Positions 32,330-40,888 of a stretch of DNA of 64,000 nt are shown piece by piece; the first letter of the stretch is position 1; each line of letters opens with the position of its first letter. Source of the stretch: VRUE01 sp045805805. Lineage in GTDB: Bacteria; Actinomycetota; Thermoleophilia; Solirubrobacterales; 70-9. The DNA is taken from contig JBJMKO010000102.1 of the NCBI GenBank assembly GCA_045805805.1, positions 7,883 to 71,882 of the forward strand, written 5' to 3'. Under the pieces are notes generated by a model. The model did not search any database. It had not been told where the DNA came from and saw only the letters and a program-made list of their open reading frames with translations. The translations under genes and the position numbers were made by a program.

Positions 32330-34504
32330 ATGGAGGTGGTGATCCGCCTCTCCTGGATGATTTTCGCTGCCCTATTGGCCGCTCTCGTAATTGCGTCGCC
32401 GAACGCGGGCGCCGTGCCGAGCTCGGTGGCGCCCAGCTGTGCCGAAGGTCCCGCACGGGTCGGCGACACGATCGAGGGCACGCCCTGTGGGGACAAGATC
32501 GTCGTCCCGCCGGGCGTCGTCTCGGTCAACGGCGGCACCGGCAACGACACGATCGTGTCGGGCCCGATCACCGCTGTCTCCTCCTGCCCGGAAGGCTGCC
32601 GGCTGGGCGTCGGCAGCCAGATTTTCGAAGGTGGCCCCGGAGACGACGTCGTCTTCGGCGAGCGCGGCAACGACACGCTGCTCGGCGGAGGTGGTGACGA
32701 CAAGCTCTTCGGCGGACCTGGAGACGATCTGCTCCAGGGCGGCCCCGGTGACGATCTGCTGATCGGCGGCTTCGGTGCCGACACGATCGATGGAGAAGCA
32801 GGGAACGACTACGTTCGCGGCGATGCGACGGTCGACCATCTGCTCGACGCCGGTCCGGCGGGCGACCTCGACACGCTCAGCTACTCGACCGGGGTCAGCC
32901 CCGGCTTCACGAGGGCGGTGGCGAACTCGGGATTCCCGGCGAAAGCCGAAGAGGGCCGTGGCGTCTACCTCGACCTCTCCGAAGGCCTCGGCGACAACGG
33001 CGTCGCGCCGAATGGGGGAGGGGTCGACAAAGTCGCCGGATCCGATTTCGAGCGCATCGTCGGCAGTCCCTTCTCCGACTACATCAAGGGCTCGAAGACA
33101 GGCCAGGCGATCTACGGCGGCGGCGGCGCAGACGTGCTCGTTGCCGGCGGCAGCGGGACCACCTTGAACGGCGGTGCCGACGGGGACGACTGCGCGGGCG
33201 GCGCCGTAGATTTCGGCTGCGAGTCGACGGCGAGCAACGGGCCTGTGGCCACCCGCCCAGCGGACAAGGTCAGCGTCGGCTCGATAACCGAAGGGGAGGG
33301 CGCCTACTCGGAGCTCTACCTGCTCGGCAGCATTAGCGGCGATGGGCTCACGGTGGATTCGACGGGTGGCGCGCCGGGCGACACGGTCACGCTCCACTTG
33401 ACGGGTGCGGGCACCTTCGAGGCTCCTCCAGCCGCATCCGGCTGCGTGCTGCAGGACTCGGCGACCGCGGTCTGCACCCTGTCGGGCCAGCTCGCCTCGC
33501 TCCTCGTCGCCGGCCTGGGCGGTGTCGACGATCTCCACGCCGAAGGGTTGCCGGCGACGACCTCGCTGATGATGCTCGGCGGCGAAGGCGGTGACGAGCT
33601 CACCGCCGGCAGCGAGAGTGATGACATCCTTGTTGACGGACCTGGGGACGACACGTTGCACGGGCAAGGCGGCGACGACGCCGTCCTCGGCAACGCCGGC
33701 CACGACATGCTCTTCGGCGAAGCCGGTAACGATCTCTTCCTCTCGAACTCGATCTGCGAGGGCAACCTGATCGAAGGCGGCGAAGGTCGTGACAACGCCT
33801 CTTGGGCGAGGTTCACCGAAGGGGTCGAGGCCGACCTCGCCAGCGGGCAGGCGGGACGACCGGGAGCGGGGGCGATCCCTATATGCTCGAGCGGCTCGCT
33901 TGACTCGCTTCACGGCGTCGAGGACCTCGAGGGGAGCAACTCCCCCGACACCTTCTACGGCGATGCCGGACGCAACCAGCTGCTCGGCCACGAAGGCGCC
34001 GATTCCTATTACGCGGCCGCCGGCGAAGACTTGATCCTCGCCAACGCCTCTGATGCCGACGCGGTCATCGACTGCGGCGAAGGCACCGATTCCGCAATCA
34101 TCGACCTGGCGCAGTTCGGAGACCCGCAGCCGGTTGGATGCGAGACCGTCATCGAAGCGGCTCGCGACAACTTCAACCTGCCGCCGCCGGAGATCCCGCC
34201 ATTGCCCGAAACCACCTCCGAACCGCAGCGGACCCACCCGCCGCAGACCCGGCTCGGCAAGCACCCGCGCAAGCTGCTCGTGGTCACGGCCGCACGCCGC
34301 CGCGTCACCTTTCGCTTCACCTCCAGCAAGCCGGGCTCGCACTTCATTTGCCGCCTCGACACCAAGCCCTTTCGTCACTGCGCTTCTCCCCGCACCTTCG
34401 TGGTGGGCGTGGGTCGCCACGCCTTCCGCGTCATCGCGATCGATCCTGCCGGTAAGGCCGACCCGACGCCGGTGCTGTTTCGCTTCCGGGTGAGGAGGAG
34501 CTAG
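32330..34504 (+). CDS. Secreted RTX-type calcium-binding repeat protein
   Basis: 724 aa. Signal peptide (about 1-35) and arrays of hemolysin-type nonapeptides: GGPGDDVVFGERGNDTLLGG, GGGGDDKLFGGPGDDLLQGG and others at about 100-165, again at 415-475. Intervening beta domains lie between. The C-terminal module (about 640-724) has FTSSKPGSHFICRLDTKPFR and VGRHAFRVIAIDPAG and matches the end of the 15.3-16.2 kb secreted protein. No T1SS transporter or catalytic domain was seen nearby. A surface or matrix protein is likely. Confidence 0.85.
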   Translation: MEVVIRLSWMIFAALLAALVIASPNAGAVPSSVAPSCAEGPARVGDTIEGTPCGDKIVVPPGVVSVNGGTGNDTIVSGPITAVSSCPEGCRLGVGSQIFEGGPGDDVVFGERGNDTLLGGGGDDKLFGGPGDDLLQGGPGDDLLIGGFGADTIDGEAGNDYVRGDATVDHLLDAGPAGDLDTLSYSTGVSPGFTRAVANSGFPAKAEEGRGVYLDLSEGLGDNGVAPNGGGVDKVAGSDFERIVGSPFSDYIKGSKTGQAIYGGGGADVLVAGGSGTTLNGGADGDDCAGGAVDFGCESTASNGPVATRPADKVSVGSITEGEGAYSELYLLGSISGDGLTVDSTGGAPGDTVTLHLTGAGTFEAPPAASGCVLQDSATAVCTLSGQLASLLVAGLGGVDDLHAEGLPATTSLMMLGGEGGDELTAGSESDDILVDGPGDDTLHGQGGDDAVLGNAGHDMLFGEAGNDLFLSNSICEGNLIEGGEGRDNASWARFTEGVEADLASGQAGRPGAGAIPICSSGSLDSLHGVEDLEGSNSPDTFYGDAGRNQLLGHEGADSYYAAAGEDLILANASDADAVIDCGEGTDSAIIDLAQFGDPQPVGCETVIEAARDNFNLPPPEIPPLPETTSEPQRTHPPQTRLGKHPRKLLVVTAARRRVTFRFTSSKPGSHFICRLDTKPFRHCASPRTFVVGVGRHAFRVIAIDPAGKADPTPVLFRFRVRRS

Positions 34505-34541
34505 CGGCCATCCCTCTGGCATGCGCTCGTAGACTTCCGGC

Positions 34542-34820
34542 ATGGCATCCCCCGAGGCGAAGAACCTGGAGGCGATCTCCAGGGCGATCGACCAGCACAA
34601 TTCGAGCTGCCCGTTTCCCGCTGCCGAGGTGCGGATGAACCCGTTTGAGGTCGAACGGCTGGGCTGGGATCAGATCCGGGGCCTGCCAGTGGTGCCCGAT
34701 GGGGCAATCGGGACGGGACGGTTCCGGATCGTCTGCTCGCGCGACCTGGACGGTGAGGGGCTCCAAGAGGTCGAGGCCGTAGGCCAAGAGCTGGAGACCG
34801 TCGCGCCGGCCGGCACCTAA
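34542..34820 (+). CDS. Small conserved-looking cytoplasmic protein, unknown function
   Basis: 92 aa, MASPEAKNLEAISRAIDQHN at the start, then MNPFEVERLGWDQIRGLPV and FRIVCSRDL. Mixed alpha/beta composition with no signal peptide or membrane segment. I do not recognise the family. ATG 34542 is preceded by TTCCGGC but no clear Shine-Dalgarno. It lies alone between the RTX-like gene and convergent ccdA. Confidence 0.65.
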   Translation: MASPEAKNLEAISRAIDQHNSSCPFPAAEVRMNPFEVERLGWDQIRGLPVVPDGAIGTGRFRIVCSRDLDGEGLQEVEAVGQELETVAPAGT

Positions 34821-34836
34821 TCGGCGCTTCGTCAAC

Positions 34837-35598
34837 TCAGACGCCGTTCAAGAAGTTGAGGCCCAGGCCTTCGAGCCAGCTTTGGGATTCGTTGTTGAGG
34901 ACGGTCAGCTGGTTGGTCCAGATCAGGATGCCCATCGCTATGAGGATCACGCCGCCGGTGGCGACTATGGCCTGGTAGTGGCGCTTGAGGACCGTGAAAG
35001 CGGTCGTCGCGCGGGAGAAGGCGATCGCGGTGAGGAGGAAGGGGATCGCCAGGCCGGCCGAGTAGACGGCGAGGAGGAAGGCGCCGCGGGCGGCGGAGCC
35101 GGAGACCGAAGCGGCGGCGAGGATCGCGCCCAGGGTTGGGCCGATGCAGGGGGTCCAGGCGATCGCGAAGGCGGCGCCGGCGACGATCGGGCCACCCTTG
35201 CCGGCACGTTCCAGCAGCCCGTCGATGTGCCACTCGCGATTGAGGCGGGTGACGAAGAGAGAGGCGACGAAGAGGACGCCCATCGCGACGATAAACGCGG
35301 CAGCGACCTTGGTCAGCAGTTCTTCGTGGTCCTGGAAGGCGGACCCGAGGGCGGTGGCGGTCAGTCCCTCGGCGACGAAGATCGCCGAGAAGCTGGCCAC
35401 GAAGAGCAGGCTGGGGCCGAGGATGCGCTGCCAGCCGGCGGTCTCCAGCTCCGCCGCAGAGAGGCCACTGACCGCCGAGAGGTAGCCCGGCACCAGCGGC
35501 AGCACGCAGGGGGAGAGGAAGGAGACGGCGCCCGCGGCGAGGGCGGCGAAGACCCCTACGCCCGCGGCGGGATCGGTGCTCAGCGCAGCGAGGATCAC
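34837..35598 (-). CDS. ccdA: CcdA/DsbD-type thiol-disulfide transporter
   Basis: 253 aa, six membrane segments. Reactive-cysteine motifs are in GAVSFLSPCVLPLVPGYLSA (first helix) and IAWTPCIGPTLGAILA (fourth helix). CcdA carries electrons from cytoplasmic thioredoxin across the membrane for cytochrome c maturation or thiol repair. No ResA/ResB genes lie beside it. GTG 35598 places the first helix about 20 residues in. Confidence 0.92.
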   Translation of the reverse strand: MILAALSTDPAAGVGVFAALAAGAVSFLSPCVLPLVPGYLSAVSGLSAAELETAGWQRILGPSLLFVASFSAIFVAEGLTATALGSAFQDHEELLTKVAAAFIVAMGVLFVASLFVTRLNREWHIDGLLERAGKGGPIVAGAAFAIAWTPCIGPTLGAILAAASVSGSAARGAFLLAVYSAGLAIPFLLTAIAFSRATTAFTVLKRHYQAIVATGGVILIAMGILIWTNQLTVLNNESQSWLEGLGLNFLNGV

Positions 35599-35685
35599 GA
35601 CCTCCCAGGGTACCCGGGGAGGTCGTCCAGGGCGGGGAGGCCATAGCCGCAACGCCTCGCCGCACGGGCAGAGGCCGTCCCATGG

Positions 35686-35731
35686 TGACTTCGCCTTTAT
35701 GGGCGCATACGGGCGCATAAAGGCGAAGTCA
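35686..35731. repeat. Perfect-arm inverted repeat, TGACTTCG type
   Basis: TGACTTCGCCTTTATG and CATAAAGGCGAAGTCA are perfect 16-bp arms around GGCGCATACGGGCG. It lies in the ccdA/thiolase divergent intergenic region (232 bp), so it is not at a terminator position. Compare 20059-20104. Confidence 0.75.
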
Positions 35732-35830
35732 GCGAAAGGGGGATCCGGGGAACGCGAGGCAAAGCGGTAGATTTCTTGGCTAGGCAGCCAAACTCGCCCG
35801 CGGGGCGCGGCGACGACACAGGAGAAGGCT

Positions 35831-37024
35831 TTGAGCAACCGCACGTTCGTGATCGGGGTCGGGATGACCAAGTTCGAGAAGCCCGGCAGCAAGGAGGGCG
35901 ACTACCCGGATTGGGCCAAGGAGGCGGGGGAGAAGGCGCTCGCCGACGCCGGCATTCCTTACGACGACGTCGAGCAGGCCTACGCGGGCTACTGCTACGG
36001 CGACTCGACCTACGGCCAGCGGGCGCTCTACCAGCTCGGCCTCACCGGGATCCCGGTCGTCAACGTCAACAACAACTGCTCGACCGGCTCCTCGGCGCTC
36101 TTCCTCGCTCGCCAGGCGGTCAAGGGCGGCCTCGTCGACTGCGCGCTCGCGGTCGGCTTCGAGAAGATGGAGCCGGGTTCGCTCGGCGTCAAGTACACCG
36201 ACCGCACCAACGCGCTCGACAAGCACGCGATGCGGATGTTCGAGATCCGCGACCCCGAGCAGTCGCCCCCGGCGCCGCAGATGTTCGGCAACGCCGGCCG
36301 CGATCACATGGAGAAGTACGGATCCAACCCCGACCACTACGCCTGGATCGGCTGGAAGAACCACAAGCACTCGGTCAACAACCCCTACGCCCAGTTCCAG
36401 GACGAGTACTCGCTGGAGGACATCAAGGGCGCGCGGATGATCCACGACCCGCTGACCAAGCTGCAGTGCTCGCCCACCTCTGATGGCTCGGCCTGCGCGA
36501 TCGTCGCCTCCGAGCGCTACGTCGACGAACACGGCCTCTGGGGCCAGGCGATCGAGATCGCCGGCCAGTCGATGGTCACCGACCTCAGCTCAACTTTCGA
36601 CGAGGACGCCGACTGCATGAAGATCGTCGGCGCCGACATGTCGAGGCAGGCCGCCGACGAGGCCTACGCCGAGGCTGAAGTAACCGCCGGGGAAGTCGAC
36701 GTCTGCGAGCTGCACGACTGCTTCAGCGCCAACGAGCTGATCACCTACGAAGCGCTCGGCTTCGCGGCCGAGGGCGAGGCGCACAAGCTGGTCGAGGAAG
36801 AAGCGACCACCTACGGTGGCAAGGTCGTCGTCAATCCCTCGGGTGGGCTGATCTCCAAGGGCCACCCGCTCGGCGCGACCGGGCTGGCGCAGTGCTCGGA
36901 GCTGACCTGGCAGTTGCGCGGCCAGGCCGACAAGCGCCAGGTCGAGGGCGCTAAGACCGCCCTGCAGCACAACATCGGCCTCGGCGGCGCCGCCGTGGTC
37001 ACCGTCTACAAGCCGGCGGCCTAG
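35831..37024 (+). CDS. Thiolase-family lipid-transfer protein (SCP-x-like acetyltransferase)
   Basis: 397 aa. Thiolase fold with the nucleophile Cys in VNVNNNCSTGSSALFLA, ELHDCFSANELITYEALG, and the C-terminal GGLISKGHPLGATGLAQ. The second active-site Cys motif of classical thiolases is altered (NIGLGGAAVVTVY), as in SCP-x-type members that act on branched or sterol acyl-CoA. TTG 35831 follows GGAGAAGG. It forms a lipid-metabolism cluster with the SDR and methyltransferase that follow. Confidence 0.9.
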   Translation: MSNRTFVIGVGMTKFEKPGSKEGDYPDWAKEAGEKALADAGIPYDDVEQAYAGYCYGDSTYGQRALYQLGLTGIPVVNVNNNCSTGSSALFLARQAVKGGLVDCALAVGFEKMEPGSLGVKYTDRTNALDKHAMRMFEIRDPEQSPPAPQMFGNAGRDHMEKYGSNPDHYAWIGWKNHKHSVNNPYAQFQDEYSLEDIKGARMIHDPLTKLQCSPTSDGSACAIVASERYVDEHGLWGQAIEIAGQSMVTDLSSTFDEDADCMKIVGADMSRQAADEAYAEAEVTAGEVDVCELHDCFSANELITYEALGFAAEGEAHKLVEEEATTYGGKVVVNPSGGLISKGHPLGATGLAQCSELTWQLRGQADKRQVEGAKTALQHNIGLGGAAVVTVYKPAA

Positions 37025-37045
37025 GCCCCGGAGGAGGAGGTTCCG

Positions 37046-37939
37046 ATGGCGAAGAAGCAGCGGCAGAATCTTTCCGGCAAGGTCGTGGCGATTACCGGGG
37101 GCGCCCGGGGCATCGGCAAGGCGACGGCAACGGCGCTGGTCCGCAAGGGCTGCCGCGTCGCGATCGGCGATCTCGACCTGGCGCTGGCCGGAGAGACGGC
37201 CGCGGGCCTCGGCGGGGGCACGATCGCCCTGCCTCTCGACGTCACCGACCGCGGCTCCTTCACCGCCTTCCTCGACGCCGCCGAGCGCGAGCTCGGCCCC
37301 GTCGACGTGCTGGTCAACAACGCCGGGATCATGCCGGTGACACCGCTCGTAGAGGAGTCCGACGACTCGATCAAGCGCCAGCTCGACATCAACGTCTACG
37401 GCGTCATCGTCGGCACCCAGCTGGCGATCGAACGGCTGCGCCCGCGGGCCGGCGGCCACATCGTCAACATCGCCTCCCAGGCCGGCAAGGTCGCGTTGCC
37501 GGGGATCGCGACCTACACCGCGACCAAGCACGCCGTCGTCGGCCTCTCCGAGTCGGCGAAGGCGGAGCTGCGCGGCTCCGGGGTCGAGATCTCCTGCGTG
37601 ATGCCGACCGTGGTCAACACCGAGCTGACAGCGGGTGTCGGCCAGAAGCTGATCCGCCCGGTCGAGGCCGAGGACGTCGCGAACGAGATCGTCGACGCCC
37701 TCGAGGCTCCTCGCTTCGACGTCTTCGTTCCCCGCTACAACGCCGCGATGACGCGGATCGGCTTCCTGCTGCCGCGCAGCTGGCGCGAGGCGCTGGCCCG
37801 CCTGATGAAAGCCGACAAGCTGATGCTCGAAGTCGACCACGGCGCCCGCCACGCCTACGAGGAGCGCGCCGCGGCCAGCAAGTCCGACGAGGGCTCCGCA
37901 ACTGCCGAGCAACCCAGCGCCGAGCGCGAAGCCGCGTAA
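37046..37939 (+). CDS. Short-chain dehydrogenase/reductase
   Basis: 297 aa. Nucleotide-binding TGxxxGIG in AITGGARGIGKATATAL, LVNNAGIMPVTPL, catalytic Ser region IVNIASQAGKVALPG and YTATKHAVVGL (Tyr-Lys). The C-terminal extension (about 250-297) is charged and ends in a low-complexity tail. It has a good Shine-Dalgarno (GGAGGAGG) 22 bp after the thiolase gene. Substrate unknown; probably a lipid-derived alcohol or ketone. Confidence 0.92.
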   Translation: MAKKQRQNLSGKVVAITGGARGIGKATATALVRKGCRVAIGDLDLALAGETAAGLGGGTIALPLDVTDRGSFTAFLDAAERELGPVDVLVNNAGIMPVTPLVEESDDSIKRQLDINVYGVIVGTQLAIERLRPRAGGHIVNIASQAGKVALPGIATYTATKHAVVGLSESAKAELRGSGVEISCVMPTVVNTELTAGVGQKLIRPVEAEDVANEIVDALEAPRFDVFVPRYNAAMTRIGFLLPRSWREALARLMKADKLMLEVDHGARHAYEERAAASKSDEGSATAEQPSAEREAA

Positions 37940-37956
37940 GCCCAAGGGTCTCTCGC

Positions 37957-38607
37957 ATGGGCCGGATCTACGACGCGACCTGGGGAAGGGCCTTTGCGGC
38001 GATCTACGACCGCGGCCTGAAAGCGACCGAGGACGCAGGGCTCCGGGAGACCCGGCGCGAGGTGCTCGCCGGGGCGAGCGGGCGAACGATCGACCTCGGC
38101 GCGGGCACCGGGGTCAACCTGGAGCTGTTTCCGGCTGCGGTGACCGAGCTCGTGCTCGCCGAGCCGGACGAGCACATGCTCAAGAGACTTCGTGTGAAAC
38201 TGTCACAAGCTGGGGGGGAGGGGGCTGCTGCCGAGGCGGTCCAGGCCCCCGCCGAGAAGCTGCCGTTCCCCGACGACAGCTTCGACACCGCCGTCTTCAC
38301 CCTGGTCCTCTGCACGGTCCCGGACCCGGCCGCGGCTCTCGCGGAGGCGGCCAGGGTGCTGCGGCCCGGCGGCAAGCTGCTCTTCGTCGAGCACGTCCGC
38401 GCCGAGGAGTCGGGCCTCTCACGTTGGCAGGACCGCCTCGAGAAGCCCTGGCGCTTCCTCGCCGACGGCTGCCACTGCAATCGCGACACCGTCGCGACTA
38501 TCGAAGCCTCGCCGTTCGAGATCGAGTCAGTCGAGAAAGACGAGCTGCCGAAGGCTCCGCCGCTGGTCAGGCCGCTGGTGCGCGGCAGTGCCGTTCTGAA
38601 CGCTTAG
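37957..38607 (+). CDS. Class I SAM-dependent methyltransferase
   Basis: 216 aa. SAM motif I is TIDLGAGTGVNLELFP; then LVLAEPDEHMLKRL (motif II), DSFDTAVFTLVLCTVPDP (motif IV) and LRPGGKLLFVEHVRAEE. It resembles UbiE/phospholipid-type methyltransferases. It is the third gene of the thiolase-SDR cluster and the last complete host + strand gene before the provirus. Its stop overlaps the convergent membrane protein by 4 bp. Confidence 0.9.
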   Translation: MGRIYDATWGRAFAAIYDRGLKATEDAGLRETRREVLAGASGRTIDLGAGTGVNLELFPAAVTELVLAEPDEHMLKRLRVKLSQAGGEGAAAEAVQAPAEKLPFPDDSFDTAVFTLVLCTVPDPAAALAEAARVLRPGGKLLFVEHVRAEESGLSRWQDRLEKPWRFLADGCHCNRDTVATIEASPFEIESVEKDELPKAPPLVRPLVRGSAVLNA

Positions 38608-39008
38608 TCCGAATCCGGCTGGCTATTGGACCACTCGTGTACGAGCAGCGGCTGCGCGATCACGAGGCCGCCAAGGAACGCAAGGGACGCAGCTACCCAT
38701 GCGAGGCCGACGCTGTCGAGCAGATTTGAATGGCCTGCATTGCGATGGGCGGCTAGCAGCAGCGCGACGACCACACCGAGGAGGCCACCGGCACCGATGC
38801 CGACAAAGGACCCAAGTCGCCGTTCGTAGTCCGACACGCTGCGTATTCGACCGGTAAGCCAAGAGATCTCGACGACGTATGCGAGCAATAGGCCGGTGCC
38901 AAGGCTCGCGAGGCCATTCAGCAGATCGGCGGATGGGTCCGGTACGACAAAAGTGCCCAGCGCGCCAGCAGCCGCGCATACAAGCAGAGCGCGGAGTGCC
39001 TCCAGCAC
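38604..39008 (-). CDS. Host polytopic membrane protein next to the dif-like site
   Basis: About 134 aa with four hydrophobic segments: ALLVCAAAGALGTFVV, LASLGTGLLLAYVVEIS, FVGIGAGGLLGVVVALLLA and VAASLAFLGGLVIAQPLL. Function not recognised. The start is uncertain. GTG 39008 is used here; in-frame TTG or ATT starts further upstream approach the left repeat (39084-39102), so the insertion may have replaced its natural upstream region. Confidence 0.6.
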   Translation of the reverse strand: MLEALRALLVCAAAGALGTFVVPDPSADLLNGLASLGTGLLLAYVVEISWLTGRIRSVSDYERRLGSFVGIGAGGLLGVVVALLLAAHRNAGHSNLLDSVGLAWVAASLAFLGGLVIAQPLLVHEWSNSQPDSD

Positions 39009-39083
39009 CCCCTTTTCAATCTCGCCTACCTTTTGGCACGGGCCGGGAGAGTACGGTCGCCCAGGGACGCTGTTCTTCAGATT

Positions 39084-39102
39084 CAACGCACGATAATGGT
39101 GG
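39084..39102. other. Left attachment site (attL), XerC arm plus centre
   Basis: CAACGCACGATAATGGTGG, identical to 54625-54643. It comprises a XerC-type arm ACGCACGATAA and 6-bp centre TGGTGG, but continues as GGAAGGAACCT, which does not resemble a XerD arm. This is the junction expected if the element's own site lacks a good XerD-binding arm, as known for TLC-phi attP. Confidence 0.8.
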
Positions 39103-39206
39103 GGAAGGAACCTCCCAGGCACGGGAGAGGGCACATAACGCCCCCAGGCGGCCCTGCCGCCAGCCCCTAGGCAGCACTGAGGGCGATCGTCGGCGCCCCC
39201 ACAGAG

Positions 39207-39235
39207 CCGCCTCGACAGCGAGGCGGATTTTTTTT
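39207..39235 (+). terminator. Intrinsic terminator near the left end of the provirus
   Basis: Stem CCGCCTCG / CGAGGCGG, loop ACAG, then A and eight Ts. It is the best canonical terminator in the window and points rightward. In the integrated state no clear gene precedes it. In the excised circle it would lie about 100 bp downstream of the right-end regulator gene, so it probably ends that transcript. Confidence 0.85.
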
Positions 39236-39247
39236 GCATCGGGCGAA

Positions 39248-39892
39248 ATGCCAGATCCCTTGAGGGGAGTTCCCCCCCTTGGGGGGGAGAACTCCTACCG
39301 CGCAGGCCCGTCGCGCGCGCGAGGGCCGGATCAGGCGAGCGCGGCTGCGCCGCGCCGGGCTAACAACCAGGAAGCGAGCGCGGCTGCGCCGCGCCCACCA
39401 TCAGGCCTCACCGCCAACGGTGGCGATCACCCCAGCCAACCGCAGCTAGGTAGAGGTGGGGGAGCCTCCGGCGAAGAGGCGGCGCTAGGGCGCACCCCAG
39501 CGCCCCGGGCTGCGTTCCTCCGGCGTTTCGGTGAGCTCTTCGACGGCCCCCTACACCGAGACGAGGCATTCTCTCACCGCGACTGGGGGAAGCACCTCGA
39601 CCGGGCCTTGGCTCGGATGGACCGTTACGCAGACTTCGGTGCCGGTCGGGAGGGGGCGGGCCTAGAGTTCGCTCTGGCCCACCTAGAGGCCGACGCCGAG
39701 GAGATCCGCTGGGACCGGCGTCGGGAGGCGCCGCGCTCAGCGGCCTATTACGTGCCGCTGCTCGAGGAAGTCTCGAAGGAGTGGCGGCGCAAGTCAGCGC
39801 CCAGGACCACCTCCGCCCCGCCCGGGTGGAGAGGGTCCTGGGCGTACCCAAAGCAAAGGCCGGCGCGCGGGGGTAAAGCCGCGCGCCGGTAA
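39248..39892 (+). CDS. Provirus protein of unknown function, start uncertain
   Basis: Open frame of 214 aa from ATG 39248. The region from about residue 85 onward (FLRRFGELFDGPLHRDEAF, DWGKHLDRALARMDRYADF, AAYYVPLLEEVSKEW) looks coding; the first 80 residues are low-complexity and there is no good ribosome site. A shorter start is ATG 39617 (91 aa). The frame is open leftward through the att repeat, see findings. No family recognised. Confidence 0.45.
   Translation: MPDPLRGVPPLGGENSYRAGPSRARGPDQASAAAPRRANNQEASAAAPRPPSGLTANGGDHPSQPQLGRGGGASGEEAALGRTPAPRAAFLRRFGELFDGPLHRDEAFSHRDWGKHLDRALARMDRYADFGAGREGAGLEFALAHLEADAEEIRWDRRREAPRSAAYYVPLLEEVSKEWRRKSAPRTTSAPPGWRGSWAYPKQRPARGGKAARR
39335..39395. 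repeat. Pair of 22-bp direct repeats, each a hairpin
   Basis: GCGAGCGCGGCTGCGCCGCG(CC) occurs at 39335-39356 and 39374-39395. Each copy can fold as GCGCGGC-TGC-GCCGCGC. Another inverted repeat, GAGTTCCCCCCC and GGGGGGGAGAACTC, lies just to the left (about 39267-39294). The cluster of hairpins within 200 bp could be a replication or packaging region of the element; no iteron family was confirmed. Confidence 0.55.
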
Positions 39893-39917
39893 AGCAACGA
39901 CAGGAGGGAATGATCGC

Positions 39918-40292
39918 ATGGAAGGCAGAACAATTCCGCTTCACGGTGGCGGCGAGCTGGTCATCGGGGGCGGGCCGCTGATCGAGGGCCTGATTCACGG
40001 TTGGGTGAGGAAGCCGACGCCGGCGCCGGACGGCAACTTCATGATCTCGGTCAAACAGGCCCGCGAGCTCGCAGAAATGCTGCGCACGAGGGGTGTCGGC
40101 AAGGTGGGGTTGTTCGCCGGCACGGTGATGGCCTGCCAGGGCGCCGACCTGACGATCCTCTGGTTCTACGGCTGGGGGAGCCGCACGCCCGAGTTCGCCG
40201 CACGCCTCAACGGCGGCGCGGCTGGTCGCTTCATCGACGCCCTAAGTGATCACTACGAGAGCGCCGACGCCGAGATCACGAGGGCCGCGTGA
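39918..40292 (+). CDS. Provirus early-type protein, unknown function
   Basis: 124 aa with a strong Shine-Dalgarno (ACAGGAGGGAATGATCGCATG). Contains LVIGGGPLIEGLIHGW, FMISVKQARELAEMLRTRGV and ADLTILWFYGW. Mixed alpha/beta, no membrane segment. First of three coupled small genes: its stop overlaps the next GTG by 4 bp. Not recognised. Confidence 0.75.
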   Translation: MEGRTIPLHGGGELVIGGGPLIEGLIHGWVRKPTPAPDGNFMISVKQARELAEMLRTRGVGKVGLFAGTVMACQGADLTILWFYGWGSRTPEFAARLNGGAAGRFIDALSDHYESADAEITRAA

Positions 40293-40540
40293 GGCGCCTA
40301 CCGCTGGGCGTCAAGGTGCCGGGCAGTGAAGGGCGAACCCTCCGAATCCGACCGGCGCTCGCCGGCACAGGGGTGCAGCTGGCGATCGTCGGCAAGCGCG
40401 GGAGCCTGGTCGAGGCGCTGTGCGTCGACCTGGTCAACGTGCCCGCGGTGATTTACGGTATCGACGGCTGCTCGGAAATTGCCTGGGACGAGTTCCAAAA
40501 GCAGCCGCGGCGTCCGCACTTTCACGGGGTTCCGGTCTGA
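40289..40540 (+). CDS. Provirus small protein, unknown function
   Basis: 83 aa from GTG 40289, overlapping its neighbours by 4 bp and 1 bp. Basic N-terminus (RRLPLGVKVPGSEGRTLRIR), then VQLAIVGKRGSLVEALCVDL and IAWDEFQKQ. No recognised family. Tight coupling to the genes on both sides supports it being real. Confidence 0.7.
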   Translation: MRRLPLGVKVPGSEGRTLRIRPALAGTGVQLAIVGKRGSLVEALCVDLVNVPAVIYGIDGCSEIAWDEFQKQPRRPHFHGVPV

Positions 40541-40854
40541 TGGCGCACTGCGCGACGTGCGGGATGCACCTGACCAAAGCGGGGGAGTATCACCCGCAGG
40601 CGCTCTGCAACCTAATGAAGGCCACCGGTGACGAAGAGGGGGCGCGGGCGAAGATCGCCTGCGTCCTCGAAGACAGCCGGAGCGAAGAGAGCGCCCTGAA
40701 ATACCGGGTGACCGTCTTCCTCCTACAGCTGGGCTCCGGGTTTAGACATGCGGCACTCCAACCGGCCAAAAACCCGCGAGGGAACACAAGCGGGGGTCCG
40801 TTCAAGGGCGTTAGGCGCGCTCTCAGAAGGCCGTTTTTCGGGAGGTCGGGCTGA
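40540..40854 (+). CDS. Provirus small Cys-containing protein
   Basis: 104 aa, ATG overlapping the preceding stop (TGATG). N-terminus AHCATCGMHLTKAGEYHPQA has a CxxC plus His pattern that could hold zinc. The middle is acidic (LMKATGDEEGARAKIACVLED). It ends before the 34-bp palindrome. Function unknown; possibly a small regulatory or DNA-binding protein. Confidence 0.65.
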   Translation: MAHCATCGMHLTKAGEYHPQALCNLMKATGDEEGARAKIACVLEDSRSEESALKYRVTVFLLQLGSGFRHAALQPAKNPRGNTSGGPFKGVRRALRRPFFGRSG

Positions 40855-40888
40855 TGCACGGAGGCAGGAAGTTTTTGCCGTTCGCTAG

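Noticed and set aside
38879..39247. Coding start of the left provirus frame in host DNA
   Set aside because: The frame is antisense to the host membrane protein and has no ribosome site there. It is open by chance of high GC or as part of the excised fusion discussed in the findings.
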